Below are positions 53,102-61,828 of a stretch of 64,000 nucleotides of DNA, piece by piece (position 1 is the first letter of the stretch; each line of letters begins with the position of its first letter). Source of the stretch: DATAGF01 sp963835685 (GTDB lineage Bacteria > Actinomycetota > Thermoleophilia > Miltoncostaeales > Miltoncostaeaceae); contig CAWIGI010000013.1 of NCBI GenBank assembly GCA_963835685.1, forward strand, positions 186,001 to 250,000. The letters are read 5' to 3'. A program made the position numbers and the translations under genes. The notes beneath the pieces are model-generated. The model was given only the letters and a program-made list of their open reading frames with translations. It was not told where the DNA came from and did not search any database.

Positions 53102-54436
53102 ATGACCTCGACCGCCCCGCACACGGGAGAACCGACGAGCTCGCGCACGCCACCGCCGCGGCCCCGGCCGCACGAGTCCGCCCTCACCCCCGCCGACTCG
53201 GCCCGCTACGACGCCCGCTTCGCCTCGCGCGCGGCGGGGATCGTGTCGTCGGTCATGCGCGACCTCATGTCGCTCTCCGAGCGCCCGGACATCATCTCGC
53301 TCGCGGGCGGGTTCCCCAACACCGAGGCCTTCGAGCGCGCCGTGTTCGAGGAGGTCATGGAGGTCGTCGCCGGCGACCACCTCGCCTCCTCGCTGCAGTA
53401 CGGCCCCACCGAGGGGATGGCCGAGCTGCGCGAGCGCATCGTCAACGTGATGGCCCACGAGGGCGCCCGCGCGCGGGTCGAGGACGTCATGGTCACCAGC
53501 GGCGGCCAGCAGGCCATCGACCTCTCCATCCGCACCTTCGTGAACCCGGGCGACACGGTGCTGGTCGAGGGGCCGACCTATCCGGGGGCGGTGCCCTGCT
53601 TCACGACCTACGAGGCCCGGGTCGAGCACGTCCCGATGGACGACGACGGACTCAGGATCGACCTGGTGGCCGACGCACTCGACCGCCTGGCCTCCGAGGG
53701 GCGCCCGCCCAAGCTGCTCTACACGATCCCGAGCTTCCAGAACCCCGGCGGGGTGACGATGTCGCTCGAGCGGCGCGAGCGCCTGGTCGCCCTGGCGCAC
53801 GAGCGCGAGCTGCTGATCGTGGAGGACAACCCCTACGGGCAGATCCGCTTCGAGGGCGATCCCCTGCCGACGCTGTGGGAGCTCGACGACGGGGCCGGCT
53901 GGGTGATCTACCTGTCCACCTTCTCGAAGATCCTCACCCCGGGGCTGCGCGTCGGGTGGGTCGCGGCGCCGGCCGCGGTGCTGCGCAAGATGAACCTCGG
54001 CAAGCAGGCGGCCGACCTCGCCTCCTCGACCATCTCCCAGCGGTTCGTCATCGAGTACCTGCGCCGCCACGACTGGCGCGACTACGTGGCGCGGCTCAAC
54101 GGCATCTACCGGCTGCGCCGCGACGCGATGCTGCGGGCCCTCGAGGAGGAGATGCCGCCCGAGGCGCGCTGGACGCGGCCGTCCGGGGGCCTGTTCGTGT
54201 GGGCCAACCTGCCCGAGTACCTCGACACGACGAACCTGCTCGCCTCGGCCGTGGAGCGGCACCAGGTCGCCTTCGTCCCCGGCCGCGGCGCCTTCCTCGA
54301 CGGCCGCGGCGGCGACGCCATGCGCCTGAACTTCTCCGGCGTCCCCGAGGCCCTCATCAGCGAGGGCGTGCGCCGGTTGGGCGTCGCCGTCGCGGAGATG
54401 ACCGAGCTGCACCGGGCGCTCGGCGGCGAGGGATGA
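53102..54436 (+). CDS. PLP-dependent aminotransferase (class I/II, 2-aminoadipate transaminase-like)
   Basis: The 444-residue protein has PDIISLAGGFPNTEAFE, TSGGQQAIDLSIRTFVNPGD, EGPTYPGAVPCF, YTIPSFQNPGGVTMS, EDNPYGQIRFEG, and the PLP lysine in STFSKILTPGLRVGW. It belongs to the LysN/MocR-core group. Substrate could be aminoadipate or branched-chain or aromatic amino acids. It has a proline-rich N-terminal 35-residue extension. The stop overlaps the ddl start (ATGA), so the two are co-expressed. Confidence 0.92.
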   Translation: MTSTAPHTGEPTSSRTPPPRPRPHESALTPADSARYDARFASRAAGIVSSVMRDLMSLSERPDIISLAGGFPNTEAFERAVFEEVMEVVAGDHLASSLQYGPTEGMAELRERIVNVMAHEGARARVEDVMVTSGGQQAIDLSIRTFVNPGDTVLVEGPTYPGAVPCFTTYEARVEHVPMDDDGLRIDLVADALDRLASEGRPPKLLYTIPSFQNPGGVTMSLERRERLVALAHERELLIVEDNPYGQIRFEGDPLPTLWELDDGAGWVIYLSTFSKILTPGLRVGWVAAPAAVLRKMNLGKQAADLASSTISQRFVIEYLRRHDWRDYVARLNGIYRLRRDAMLRALEEEMPPEARWTRPSGGLFVWANLPEYLDTTNLLASAVERHQVAFVPGRGAFLDGRGGDAMRLNFSGVPEALISEGVRRLGVAVAEMTELHRALGGEG

Positions 54437-55371
54437 ACGTCGCCGTCCTGAAGGGCGGCCGCTCGCTGGAGCGGGAGATCAGCCTGCGCTCGGGCGGGAA
54501 CGCCGAGGCCGCCCTGCGGCGTCTGGGGCACGACGTCCTGGCGGTCAACGTCAACCGGCACCTGGTGCGGGGGCTGCGCGCCGCGCGCCCCGACGCGGCG
54601 TTCATCGCCCTGCACGGCAAGGGCGGCGAGGACGGGACCATCCAGGAGCTGCTCGAGATCCTCGAGGTCCCCTACACCGGGTCCGGGGTGCTGGCCTGCG
54701 AGCGCGCCTGGGACAAGGTCGTCGCCAAGGCCCACTTCGCCACCGCCGGGATCCCGACGCCCCCCGGCTACGCGTTCAGCCAGGACGCCTTCCGCGAGCT
54801 CGGCGCCGGGGAGGCGATCCCCGAAATCCGCGAGCGGCTGGGCCTGCCGCTGGTGGTCAAGCCCGCCAAGCAGGGCTCGGCGCTCGGCATCACGGTTGCG
54901 CGCGCGGCCGCCGACGTCCCCGGCGCCCTGATGAGCGCCCTGGCCTACGACGACCGCGTGCTCATCGAGGGCTTCGTCGAGGGGCGCGAGCTGGCCGTCT
55001 CGGTGATCGGCACGGCCGAGCCGTGGGCGCTCCCGGTGGTGGAGGCGATCCCGCGCCAGCGGGACTTCTACGACTTCGAGGCCCGCTACACGCCCGGCCT
55101 CACCGACTTCGAGGCCCCCGCCCGCCTCCCCGAGGCCGTCGCCGAGGAGGCGGCGGGCCTGGCCCTGCAGTGCTTCCGCGTGCTCGGCTGCCGCGGCCTG
55201 GGCCGCGTCGATATGCTGCTGGACGCCGAGGACCGGCTCTGGGTCCTCGAGGTCCAGGCGATCCCGGGCTTCACCGACACGAGCCTGCTGCCGAAGGCCG
55301 CCGAGGCCGCGGGGCTGGGCTTCGACGACGTGGTGGAGCGGATCCTCGCCGACGCCGCCCTGGGCGCGTAG
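54433..55371 (+). CDS. ddl: D-alanine--D-alanine ligase
   Basis: The 312-residue ATP-grasp ligase has VLKGGRSLEREISLRSG, ALHGKGGEDGTIQELLE, PLVVKPAKQGSALG, FVEGRELAVSVIG and the closing GRVDMLLDAEDRLWVLEV...PGFTDTSL. It joins two D-alanines for peptidoglycan. The metal-binding Asn of LEVNTLPGMT is Gln here (LEVQAIPGFT), a change that should alter one Mg ligand, so the exact dipeptide activity is less certain. Two VN pairs near the N-terminus (residues 37-40) come from GTCAAC hexamers. Confidence 0.87.
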   Translation: MNVAVLKGGRSLEREISLRSGGNAEAALRRLGHDVLAVNVNRHLVRGLRAARPDAAFIALHGKGGEDGTIQELLEILEVPYTGSGVLACERAWDKVVAKAHFATAGIPTPPGYAFSQDAFRELGAGEAIPEIRERLGLPLVVKPAKQGSALGITVARAAADVPGALMSALAYDDRVLIEGFVEGRELAVSVIGTAEPWALPVVEAIPRQRDFYDFEARYTPGLTDFEAPARLPEAVAEEAAGLALQCFRVLGCRGLGRVDMLLDAEDRLWVLEVQAIPGFTDTSLLPKAAEAAGLGFDDVVERILADAALGA

Positions 55372-55387
55372 CCGGCGAGGGCCCCGT

Positions 55388-56002
55388 TCAGCAGGTCACC
55401 TGGAGGTTGAAGGCCCGGTCGGTGGCGACGTTCGCGTCGTTGGTCGTGAAGACGACCAGGCGCTCGGAGTCCACCGGATCGATCCCGACGCCGATGTCCC
55501 CGATGTCGTCAGCCGACGCGACGACCAACGTCGCTGTCCACGCGCACTCGCCGACGTTGCGGTTCAGGTCGACGCGGTACGCGCCCGCTCCGGTCCGCTG
55601 GGAGGTGACCCCGCCGCTCGAGCGGGCGAGCGAGCCGCTGGCGTTGACGACCGCCCAGGCCGCCAGGCGACCCGCCAGGCCGGCGTTGATGTCGGCCTCG
55701 CCCACGGACCCGTTGGCGATCTTCGCGCCCGTGACCGCGCCGTCGCGGAGGTCCTGGCTCCGCCAGCCGAGCACCTTGTTGGGGATCTTCGGCTGCCGGA
55801 GGATCGGGTCCAGCAGGTCGAGGCTCTGGTTGCTGCGCTTCACCGCCGCGATCGAGATGCGCTGGTTGGTGCGCAGCTGCTCCGCCGTCACCGCGAAGCC
55901 GCTCTGGGCCGACGCGTCACCGGTGCCGGCCTCGACCGCGACCATGACCCCGAGGCCCAGGGCCACTCCCGCTGCGACGGCGACCCACCACCGCGGGCGC
56001 AT
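55388..56002 (-). CDS. exported protein, paralogue 1 of 3
   Basis: The 204-residue protein has a signal peptide (VAVAAGVALGLGVMVAV, cleavage near DASAQS), a linker GFAVTAEQLRTNQRISIAAVKRSNQ, a SQDLRDGAVTGAKIANGSVGE segment like that in the protein at 22.6 kb, and a C-terminal beta domain with two cysteines (GECAWTATLVV, FNLQVTC). Two neighbours share this layout. It overlaps paralogue 2 by one base. Function unknown. Confidence 0.75.
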   Translation of the reverse strand: MRPRWWVAVAAGVALGLGVMVAVEAGTGDASAQSGFAVTAEQLRTNQRISIAAVKRSNQSLDLLDPILRQPKIPNKVLGWRSQDLRDGAVTGAKIANGSVGEADINAGLAGRLAAWAVVNASGSLARSSGGVTSQRTGAGAYRVDLNRNVGECAWTATLVVASADDIGDIGVGIDPVDSERLVVFTTNDANVATDRAFNLQVTC

Positions 56003-56508
56003 CAGCAGAACACCTGGATGTGGAAGCCGCCGTCGACGAACTGGTTGTTCGCCCCGGTCGTCCGGACTACCAGCTGGGTGCGCCCGACGTCGGTCGTGTC
56101 GAGGGCCAGCCGCACCGAGACGACGTCAGGCACGGGCGGCGCATCGCTCGCCGGCGTCGCGGACCACGAGCAGGTGCTGATGTTCCGGATGAACTTGGCC
56201 CGGTAGTTGCCGTTGTCGATCCGCTGCACGGACACGGCCCCGCGGCCGCGGACGAGGCTGGAGCCGACCGCTCCGCTGCTGACCGCGTACAGCGGCGCCG
56301 CCGCGCCGAGCGCCGCGATGTCCCTGGCGGCCCTGTTCACCCGCTTGACGGCGGCCACCGAGATCTTCTGGTTGGTCCTGAGCTGCTCGCGGGAGACCGT
56401 GAAGCCCGACTGGGCCGACGCCTCGTCGGTCGCGGTCTCCACCGCCACCACGGACCCGAGGCCGAGCGCCACGCCCGCGGCCACGCCGATCCACCATCGT
56501 CCCCTCAT
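56002..56508 (-). CDS. exported protein, paralogue 2 of 3
   Basis: The 168-residue protein has a signal peptide (MRGRWWIGVAAGVALGLGS), the GFTVSREQLRTNQKISVAAVKR helix and a C-terminal domain with STCSWSATPAS and FHIQVFC. The middle SQDLRDGAVT segment is missing, so it is shorter than paralogues 1 and 3. Confidence 0.75.
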   Translation of the reverse strand: MRGRWWIGVAAGVALGLGSVVAVETATDEASAQSGFTVSREQLRTNQKISVAAVKRVNRAARDIAALGAAAPLYAVSSGAVGSSLVRGRGAVSVQRIDNGNYRAKFIRNISTCSWSATPASDAPPVPDVVSVRLALDTTDVGRTQLVVRTTGANNQFVDGGFHIQVFC

Positions 56509-56610
56509 CCCTGAGCCCCTTCCATCCCCTGTGCGGTACGGACGGGGAACGCTACGCCGCGCGCCGAGCGCGCGGCGCGGCGCTCACGGGATGCTTACGG
56601 CCCTCTTAAA

Positions 56611-57219
56611 TCAGCAGAGGACGGTCAGGTGGAACGGCAGGGCATTGCTGGCCGTGGCGCCGTCCGACTCGGCCGTCCGGACGGTCACGATCTTGGGGTC
56701 GGACGCGCTGCGCCAGGCCGTGACCTCGCCGCCGGCCGTCAGCGCCGTCGTGCCCGGGTCGGCGATCGTCGCCTGGAGCGCGCACGCGCTCAGGTCGCGA
56801 TCGAATGTCACCGTGTAGAGGCCGGGGTCGGCGAGCTTCGCGGCCGCCGTCGCGCCCTTGGCGCGGCTCAGGGCGCCGCTGCCGGCGGTCACGACGGCCC
56901 AGCGGGGCTGCCCCTCGCGGACGCTCGTCGCGAGCTTCGCGTCCGTCACGGCCCCGTCGCGGAGGTCCTGCGTGCGCCAGCCGAGCACCTTCTGCGGCTG
57001 ATTCTGCTCGCGTCGGATCGGGTCGAGGAGCTGAAGGCTCTCGTTGCTTCGGCGCACCGCGGCTTGCGAGATGCGCTGGTTGATACGCAGCTGCTCCGGG
57101 CTGACCGTGAACTTGGACGCCTGGGCCGACGCCTGGTCGGTGGCCGAATCCACCGCGGCAACGGTCCCGAGTCCGAGCGCGACCCCGGCGCTCACGCCGA
57201 TCCACCATCGTCCTCTCAT
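56611..57219 (-). CDS. exported protein, paralogue 3 of 3
   Basis: The 202-residue protein has a signal peptide nearly identical to paralogue 2 (MRGRWWIGVSAGVALGLGT), the KFTVSPEQLRINQRISQAAVRR helix, TQDLRDGAVTDAKLATSVRE, and a C-terminal domain with LSACALQATIADP and PFHLTVLC. ATG 57219 follows GGAGAGG. TTG 57231 gives a longer alternative. Three neighbouring copies suggest recent tandem duplication. Confidence 0.75.
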   Translation of the reverse strand: MRGRWWIGVSAGVALGLGTVAAVDSATDQASAQASKFTVSPEQLRINQRISQAAVRRSNESLQLLDPIRREQNQPQKVLGWRTQDLRDGAVTDAKLATSVREGQPRWAVVTAGSGALSRAKGATAAAKLADPGLYTVTFDRDLSACALQATIADPGTTALTAGGEVTAWRSASDPKIVTVRTAESDGATASNALPFHLTVLC

Positions 57220-57318
57220 CGTCCTCTCCAATCGCTGGCGATCGAAGGGTGAGGCTAGGGGAGGCGTCCGGCGGGTCGACCCTTCTCATCGGACCTTTAC
57301 GGCTCGCCGTGAAAGGGA

Positions 57319-58218
57319 TCACCGCGCGGGCGTGCGGTCCTCCTGGAGCGCCAGCAGGGCGTCGAGCACCGCGTTGACCGGCGTCGGCACGCCCAGGCGC
57401 GCGCCCTCGCGGGCGAGGAACCCGCAGAGGGCGTCCCGCTCGAGGCGCTTCCCGGCCTCCAGGTCGCGGGCCGTGGAGGGCCGGTAGTCGCGCAGCTCGG
57501 GGTCCGGCGCGGCCATCTCGTCGACGTCGGCGTCGGTGAGGGTCACCCCGTGCGCGGCGGCGATCGCGACGACCTCGTACATCGCCTCGCGCACGAGCCG
57601 CTCCGAGGCGGGGGTCGCGAGCGCCTCGCCCGCGGTCGCGCCGGTGACGGCGCAGATCGCGTTGAAGCCGGCGTTCCACAGCAGCTTGTGCCATTGGTCG
57701 CGCACGATGTCCTGCGAGGGGGCGACCTCCCAGGAGCCGGCCACGATGTCGTGCGCCGCCGCCGTGCGCCGCGGGTCGGTGGGGTGGCCGAGCCGGACCC
57801 AGCCCTGGGCCTCGTGGTCCACCACCCCGGGCTCCTGCACCCGCAGCCCCACGAACGCGATACCGCCCAGGACCGGTTCCGCGCCGACCACCGACGCGAG
57901 GCGGCCCACGTTCTCCATGCCGTTCTGCAGCGAGAGCACGAGGGTCCCGTCGGCGACGACGCCTCGCAGGGCCTCGGCCGCCGTTAGGGTGTCGTGCGAC
58001 TTCGTGGTGACGATCGCGAGGTCGTACGGCCCGGCCTCCGGCCGGGCGAGCCCGGTCACGGGCGCCTCCCACCGGCGTCCGTCCGCCTCGCGCACGACCA
58101 CCGCCCCGCGGCTCCGGAGGGCATCGAGATGCGGTCCCCGCGCCACCATCGTCACCGCGTGCCCGTCGCGGGCCAGCAGCGCCCCGTAGTACGAGCCGAC
58201 GGCTCCGGCGCCCATCAC
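57319..58218 (-). CDS. ketopantoate reductase-family protein
   Basis: The 299-residue protein has the PanE Rossmann start MGAGAVGSYYGALLARDGH, TTKSHDT with the catalytic-site lysine, SLQNGMENVGRL, KLLWNAGFNAICAVTGA (conserved K..N..N) and a C-terminal helical domain. It would reduce 2-dehydropantoate to pantoate with NADPH for coenzyme A. The short N-terminus (two residues before GAGAVG) suggests that a few residues are missing. It is divergent from the enoyl-CoA hydratase with 8 bases between. Confidence 0.88.
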   Translation of the reverse strand: MMGAGAVGSYYGALLARDGHAVTMVARGPHLDALRSRGAVVVREADGRRWEAPVTGLARPEAGPYDLAIVTTKSHDTLTAAEALRGVVADGTLVLSLQNGMENVGRLASVVGAEPVLGGIAFVGLRVQEPGVVDHEAQGWVRLGHPTDPRRTAAAHDIVAGSWEVAPSQDIVRDQWHKLLWNAGFNAICAVTGATAGEALATPASERLVREAMYEVVAIAAAHGVTLTDADVDEMAAPDPELRDYRPSTARDLEAGKRLERDALCGFLAREGARLGVPTPVNAVLDALLALQEDRTPAR

Positions 58219-58226
58219 GAGGACTG

Positions 58227-59028
58227 ATGCCAGCTGAGCCCACCCCCTCCGGCGGGCGCCTCCTCGTCGAGGAGGACGGCTCCGCGCTCATCCTGCGGAT
58301 CTCCAACCCCGGGCGCGCGAACGCCCTGGACGGGCCGATCCTCGACGCGCTCGCGAGCCTACTCCACGCCCCCCCGCCCGCCGCCCGGGCGGTCCTGCTG
58401 GGCGGCGAGGGCGACCGGCACTTCTCCGCCGGCCTCGACCTCGCCGGCCGCCCCGCGGCCGAGGCGGCCGACGGCCTGCGCGACGGCGAGCGGCGGCTCG
58501 GGGCCGCCGCGGCGGCGATCGCCGACTGCCCGCTGCCGGTCATCGGCGTCCTCAACGGTGCCGCCGTGGGCGGCGCGCTGGAGCTCGCGATCGCCTGCGA
58601 CTGGCGGATCGCACGGGCCGGTGCCCGGCTGGCGATGCCGGCCGCGCGGATCGGCGTGGTCTACGCCGCCGAGGGGCTCCGCCGCTTCGTGGCGGCCATG
58701 GGGCCCGGGCGCGCGCGCCGCCTCTTCCTCACCGGGGTCCCGGTCGAGGCCGAGGAGGCCCTGGCGATGGGGCTGGTGGAGCAGGTGGTCGAGCCCGCGG
58801 GCCTCTGGAGCGCCGCGCGCGCGGCGGCCGCCGAGGTCGCCGCGGGGGCGCCGCTGGCGCTCGCCGGCACCCGCGCGGTCGTGCGCGCGCTGTCGGACGG
58901 CTCGCCGCCGGCGGACGTCGAGGAGATCGCCCGCCGCTGGCGCGAGCGGGCCTTCGCATCGGACGACTTCGCGGAGGGCCTGGCGGCCTTCAGCGAGCGC
59001 CGCCCGCCCCGCTTCCGCGCCCGCTTAG
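58227..59028 (+). CDS. enoyl-CoA hydratase/isomerase-family protein, stop hidden by one base
   Basis: The roughly 266-residue crotonase-fold protein has LRISNPGRANALDGPIL, GEGDRHFSAGLDLAG (first oxyanion loop), LPVIGVLNGAAVGGALELAIACD (second), and MPAARIGVVYAAEGLRRF. The usual glutamates are not all evident, so hydratase is a family name only. The open frame continues far beyond, but RPPRFRAR is a natural end and TAG lies one frame off at 59026, directly over the pckA stop on the other strand. A one-base indel is likely. Confidence 0.82.
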
Positions 59029-60590
59029 GCGCTCATGTCGGCGGCGTGCTCCTGGATCTTCGCGGCGAGGTCCGAGGCGGCAGCGTCGTAGGCGCCCGGG
59101 TCCGCCCAGGTGCCGCGGGGGTCGAGCAGGGCCGGGTCGACGCCCGGCACCTCGGTCGGGACCTGGAAGCCGAAGACCGGGTCGGTGCGGGTCGGGGCGG
59201 CGTCGAGCTCGCCGGACACGGCCGCGCGCACGATCGCCCGGGTCGCGGCGATCGGCATCCGCGACCCCGTTCCGTACGCCCCGCCGGTCCAGCCGGTGTT
59301 GACGAGCCAGGCGCTCGCGCCGTGGCGGCGGATCCGCTCGCGCAGCAGCTCCGCGTAGACGGCGGGCGGCTGGGGCAGGAAGGGCGCCCCGAAGCACGCG
59401 CTGAACGCGGCCTGGGGCTCGATGACGCCGACCTCGGTCCCGGCGACCTTCGCCGTGTAGCCCGCGAGGAACATCGTCATCGCCTCCTCGGGCGTGAGGC
59501 GGGCGACGGGCGGCAGCACGCCGAAGGCGTCGGCGGTGAGCATCACGATCGTCGAGGGGTGGCCGCCGCGCTTGTCGGGCACGTGGTTGGGGATCGACGC
59601 CAGGGGATAGGCGCCGCGTGTGTTCTCGGTGATCGACTCGTCGTCGAGGTCGAGCCGGCGCGTCGAGGGGTCCATGACCACGTTCTCGAGCACGGTCCCG
59701 AAGGTGCGGGTCGTGGCGTAGATCTCGGGCTCGGCGTCGGGGGAGAGGCGGATCACCTTCGCGTAGCAGCCGCCCTCGATGTTGAAGACGCCGTCCTCGC
59801 TCCAGCCGTGCTCGTCGTCGCCGATCAGCGGGCGCTGCGAGTCGGTCGAGAGGGTCGTCTTCCCGGTCCCCGACAGGCCGAAGAAGATGGCCACGCGGCC
59901 GTCGGCGCCGACGTTGGCGGAGCAGTGCATCGAGAGCACGCCGCGCTGGGGCAGGATGTCGTTCATCAGGGTGAAGATCGACTTCTTGATCTCCCCCGCG
60001 TAGGCGGTGCCGCCGATCAGGATCTCCTGGTCGGTGAGGTGGAGGCTCACGAAGGTCGGCGCGCGGGTCCCGTCGGCGTCCGGGTCGGCGGTGAAGCTCG
60101 GGGCGTGGAGCACGAGGGCCTCCGGCCGGTGCGCCTCGAGCTCCTCGTCGGTGGGCTCGATGAAGAGGGTGCGGGCGAAGAGGGCGTGCCACGCGCTCTC
60201 GGTGACCACGCGCAGGGCCAGCCGGAGCGCCGCGTCGGCACCGGCGAAGGCGTCGATGACGTAGATCTCGCGCGCGCCCAGGTGGGCGCGCAGCCGCTCG
60301 CCCAGCGAGGCGTGGACGGCGGCGTCGATGGGCTGGTTGACGGCGCCCCACCAGACCCGGTCCTCGCTGCCGGGCTCGCGGGCGATGTACTTGTCCTTCG
60401 GCGCCCGCCCGGTGTGCGCGCCGGTCGAGACGACGAGCGCGCCGCCCTCGGCCAGCTCCGCCTCGCCCGCCGCGAGCGACCGCTCGTAGAGCGCGGCCAC
60501 GGGCAGGTTCCACCGGACCTCGGCCCGGGGCTCGATTCCGTGGGCGTCCAGCCCCACCGGCCCGCCGCGCGCCGCCGTCTCGATCGCCAC
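59025..60590 (-). CDS. pckA: phosphoenolpyruvate carboxykinase (ATP)
   Basis: The 521-residue protein has the ATP-type PckA motifs: GAHTGRAPKDKYIAREPG, GTAYAGEIKKSIFTLMND, the kinase loop GLSGTGKTTLSTDSQRPLIG, NIEGGCYAKVI, and FLAGYTAKVAGTE. It converts oxaloacetate to PEP at the start of gluconeogenesis, consistent with the class I aldolase. Most classical Actinobacteria use the GTP form, so the ATP form is notable. ATG 60590. Confidence 0.96.
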   Translation of the reverse strand: MAIETAARGGPVGLDAHGIEPRAEVRWNLPVAALYERSLAAGEAELAEGGALVVSTGAHTGRAPKDKYIAREPGSEDRVWWGAVNQPIDAAVHASLGERLRAHLGAREIYVIDAFAGADAALRLALRVVTESAWHALFARTLFIEPTDEELEAHRPEALVLHAPSFTADPDADGTRAPTFVSLHLTDQEILIGGTAYAGEIKKSIFTLMNDILPQRGVLSMHCSANVGADGRVAIFFGLSGTGKTTLSTDSQRPLIGDDEHGWSEDGVFNIEGGCYAKVIRLSPDAEPEIYATTRTFGTVLENVVMDPSTRRLDLDDESITENTRGAYPLASIPNHVPDKRGGHPSTIVMLTADAFGVLPPVARLTPEEAMTMFLAGYTAKVAGTEVGVIEPQAAFSACFGAPFLPQPPAVYAELLRERIRRHGASAWLVNTGWTGGAYGTGSRMPIAATRAIVRAAVSGELDAAPTRTDPVFGFQVPTEVPGVDPALLDPRGTWADPGAYDAAASDLAAKIQEHAADMSA

Positions 60591-60600
60591 CTCTCGCCCC

Positions 60601-61788
60601 CTAGAGCCTCGCGTCCGCCAGCTTCCGCTCCCCTGGCGGCCCGAGCAGCCAGTAGGCGATCGCGGGCACGATCGCCGCCGCCGGGAGCGCGAGCGGAGAG
60701 CCTGCCAGGTACAGCGCCAATCCGCACGCGAACCCCAGCCCCCAGGAGCCGAGGCCGGCCGTCCCCCACCCCGGCCGCGGCTCGCCGCCCCGCGCCACGT
60801 GGATGGCGCAGATCACCACCAGGCCCGGCGCTGCGAGGGCCATGACGGTCAGCCAGGACAGCATCAGCTCGTCGAAGCTCGCCGCCGCCAGCGCGGTGCC
60901 GGCGACGGTCACCGCCGCGAGCGCGACGCGGTGCGACAGGCGCGGGGCGACGTCGGCGAGGGACAGCGCGCCCGACCAGATGTTGGTCAGCACGGAGCCC
61001 GTGAACCCGACCGCGACGAACAGGTACGCCACGGTCGGGCTGCCGAGGTCGCGCAGCACGTCGGCGAGGTCCCAGGTGCCCGTGGCGGCGAAGAGGGCCG
61101 CCCCCGCCAGGCCGAACGCCAGGGTCGGGACCGCCAGGCCCGCGAGGGCGCACCAGACGACCTGGCGGGTGCGGGCGAGGTCGTGGGTGAAGTCGGGCGT
61201 GCGCAGCGAGAACGCCGCCCCGTAGCCGATCACCAGCGCGACGGCGGGCAGGAAGCCGATCGGGTCGCTGCCGGCGAGCCCGCCCGACAGCGTGGCGTCG
61301 CGCTCCTCGAAGGCGAGCTGGAGCCCGTAGACGGCCAGCGCGGTCGTCGCCAGGCCGGCGACGAGGGCCGACCACGAGAGCACCCCCAGGCCGAGGCCGA
61401 CGACCCCGAGCATGACGGCGGCGAACAGGACCACCCCGGCGACGTCCGGGATGTCGAGGAGGCGCGCCAGGGCGACGCCGGCCACGCCGACGTTGACCCC
61501 GAACCACCCGACCATCATCGCGAGCATGACCACCGAGGCGGTGCGGCGGCTCCCCTCGCCGCCGAGCGGCCCCGCCGTCAGCGACGCCAGGGTGCGGCCG
61601 GTGCGCTGGCCGAGGATCCCCTGCCCGCCGGCGAGGAGCGCCAGCAGCGCCACGCCGGTCGCCAGCGCGGCCACCAGCTCGTCGCCGCGCAGGCCCTCGC
61701 CGACGCCGCCGCCCATCATCATGGCCGCGGGGCTCGTGCCGATGCCGACCCAGGGGCCGAGCCGTCGCAGCCAGCCGTCGCGTCCCAT
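60601..61788 (-). CDS. NCS1/CodB-like permease
   Basis: The 395-residue protein has about 12 hydrophobic segments: GTSPAAMMMGGGVGEGL in helix 1, VVMLAMMVGWFGVNVGVAG, ALVIGYGAAFSLRTPDFTHDL (NCS1 S-x-R-x-P-D-F pattern), and FVAVGFTGSVLTNIWSGALSL. This matches the cytosine/purine/hydantoin symporter family. Substrate is not determinable. It is 10 bases upstream of pckA on the same strand. Confidence 0.85.
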   Translation of the reverse strand: MGRDGWLRRLGPWVGIGTSPAAMMMGGGVGEGLRGDELVAALATGVALLALLAGGQGILGQRTGRTLASLTAGPLGGEGSRRTASVVMLAMMVGWFGVNVGVAGVALARLLDIPDVAGVVLFAAVMLGVVGLGLGVLSWSALVAGLATTALAVYGLQLAFEERDATLSGGLAGSDPIGFLPAVALVIGYGAAFSLRTPDFTHDLARTRQVVWCALAGLAVPTLAFGLAGAALFAATGTWDLADVLRDLGSPTVAYLFVAVGFTGSVLTNIWSGALSLADVAPRLSHRVALAAVTVAGTALAAASFDELMLSWLTVMALAAPGLVVICAIHVARGGEPRPGWGTAGLGSWGLGFACGLALYLAGSPLALPAAAIVPAIAYWLLGPPGERKLADARL

Positions 61789-61816
61789 GAGGCGGCCAAT
61801 GGTAGATGCGCGCGCG

Positions 61817-61822
61817 TACGCT
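61817..61822 (+). promoter_or_regulatory. -10 box of a leaderless transcript
   Basis: TACGCT ends 6 bases before ATG 61829, again without a ribosome-binding site. Confidence 0.5.
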
Positions 61823-61828
61823 CACGCG

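Noticed and set aside
58227..60845. 872-residue plus-strand protein continuing past enoyl-CoA hydratase
   Set aside because: After residue 266 it is antisense to pckA. A TAG one frame off at the natural end and the pckA stop at the same place indicate a hidden stop.
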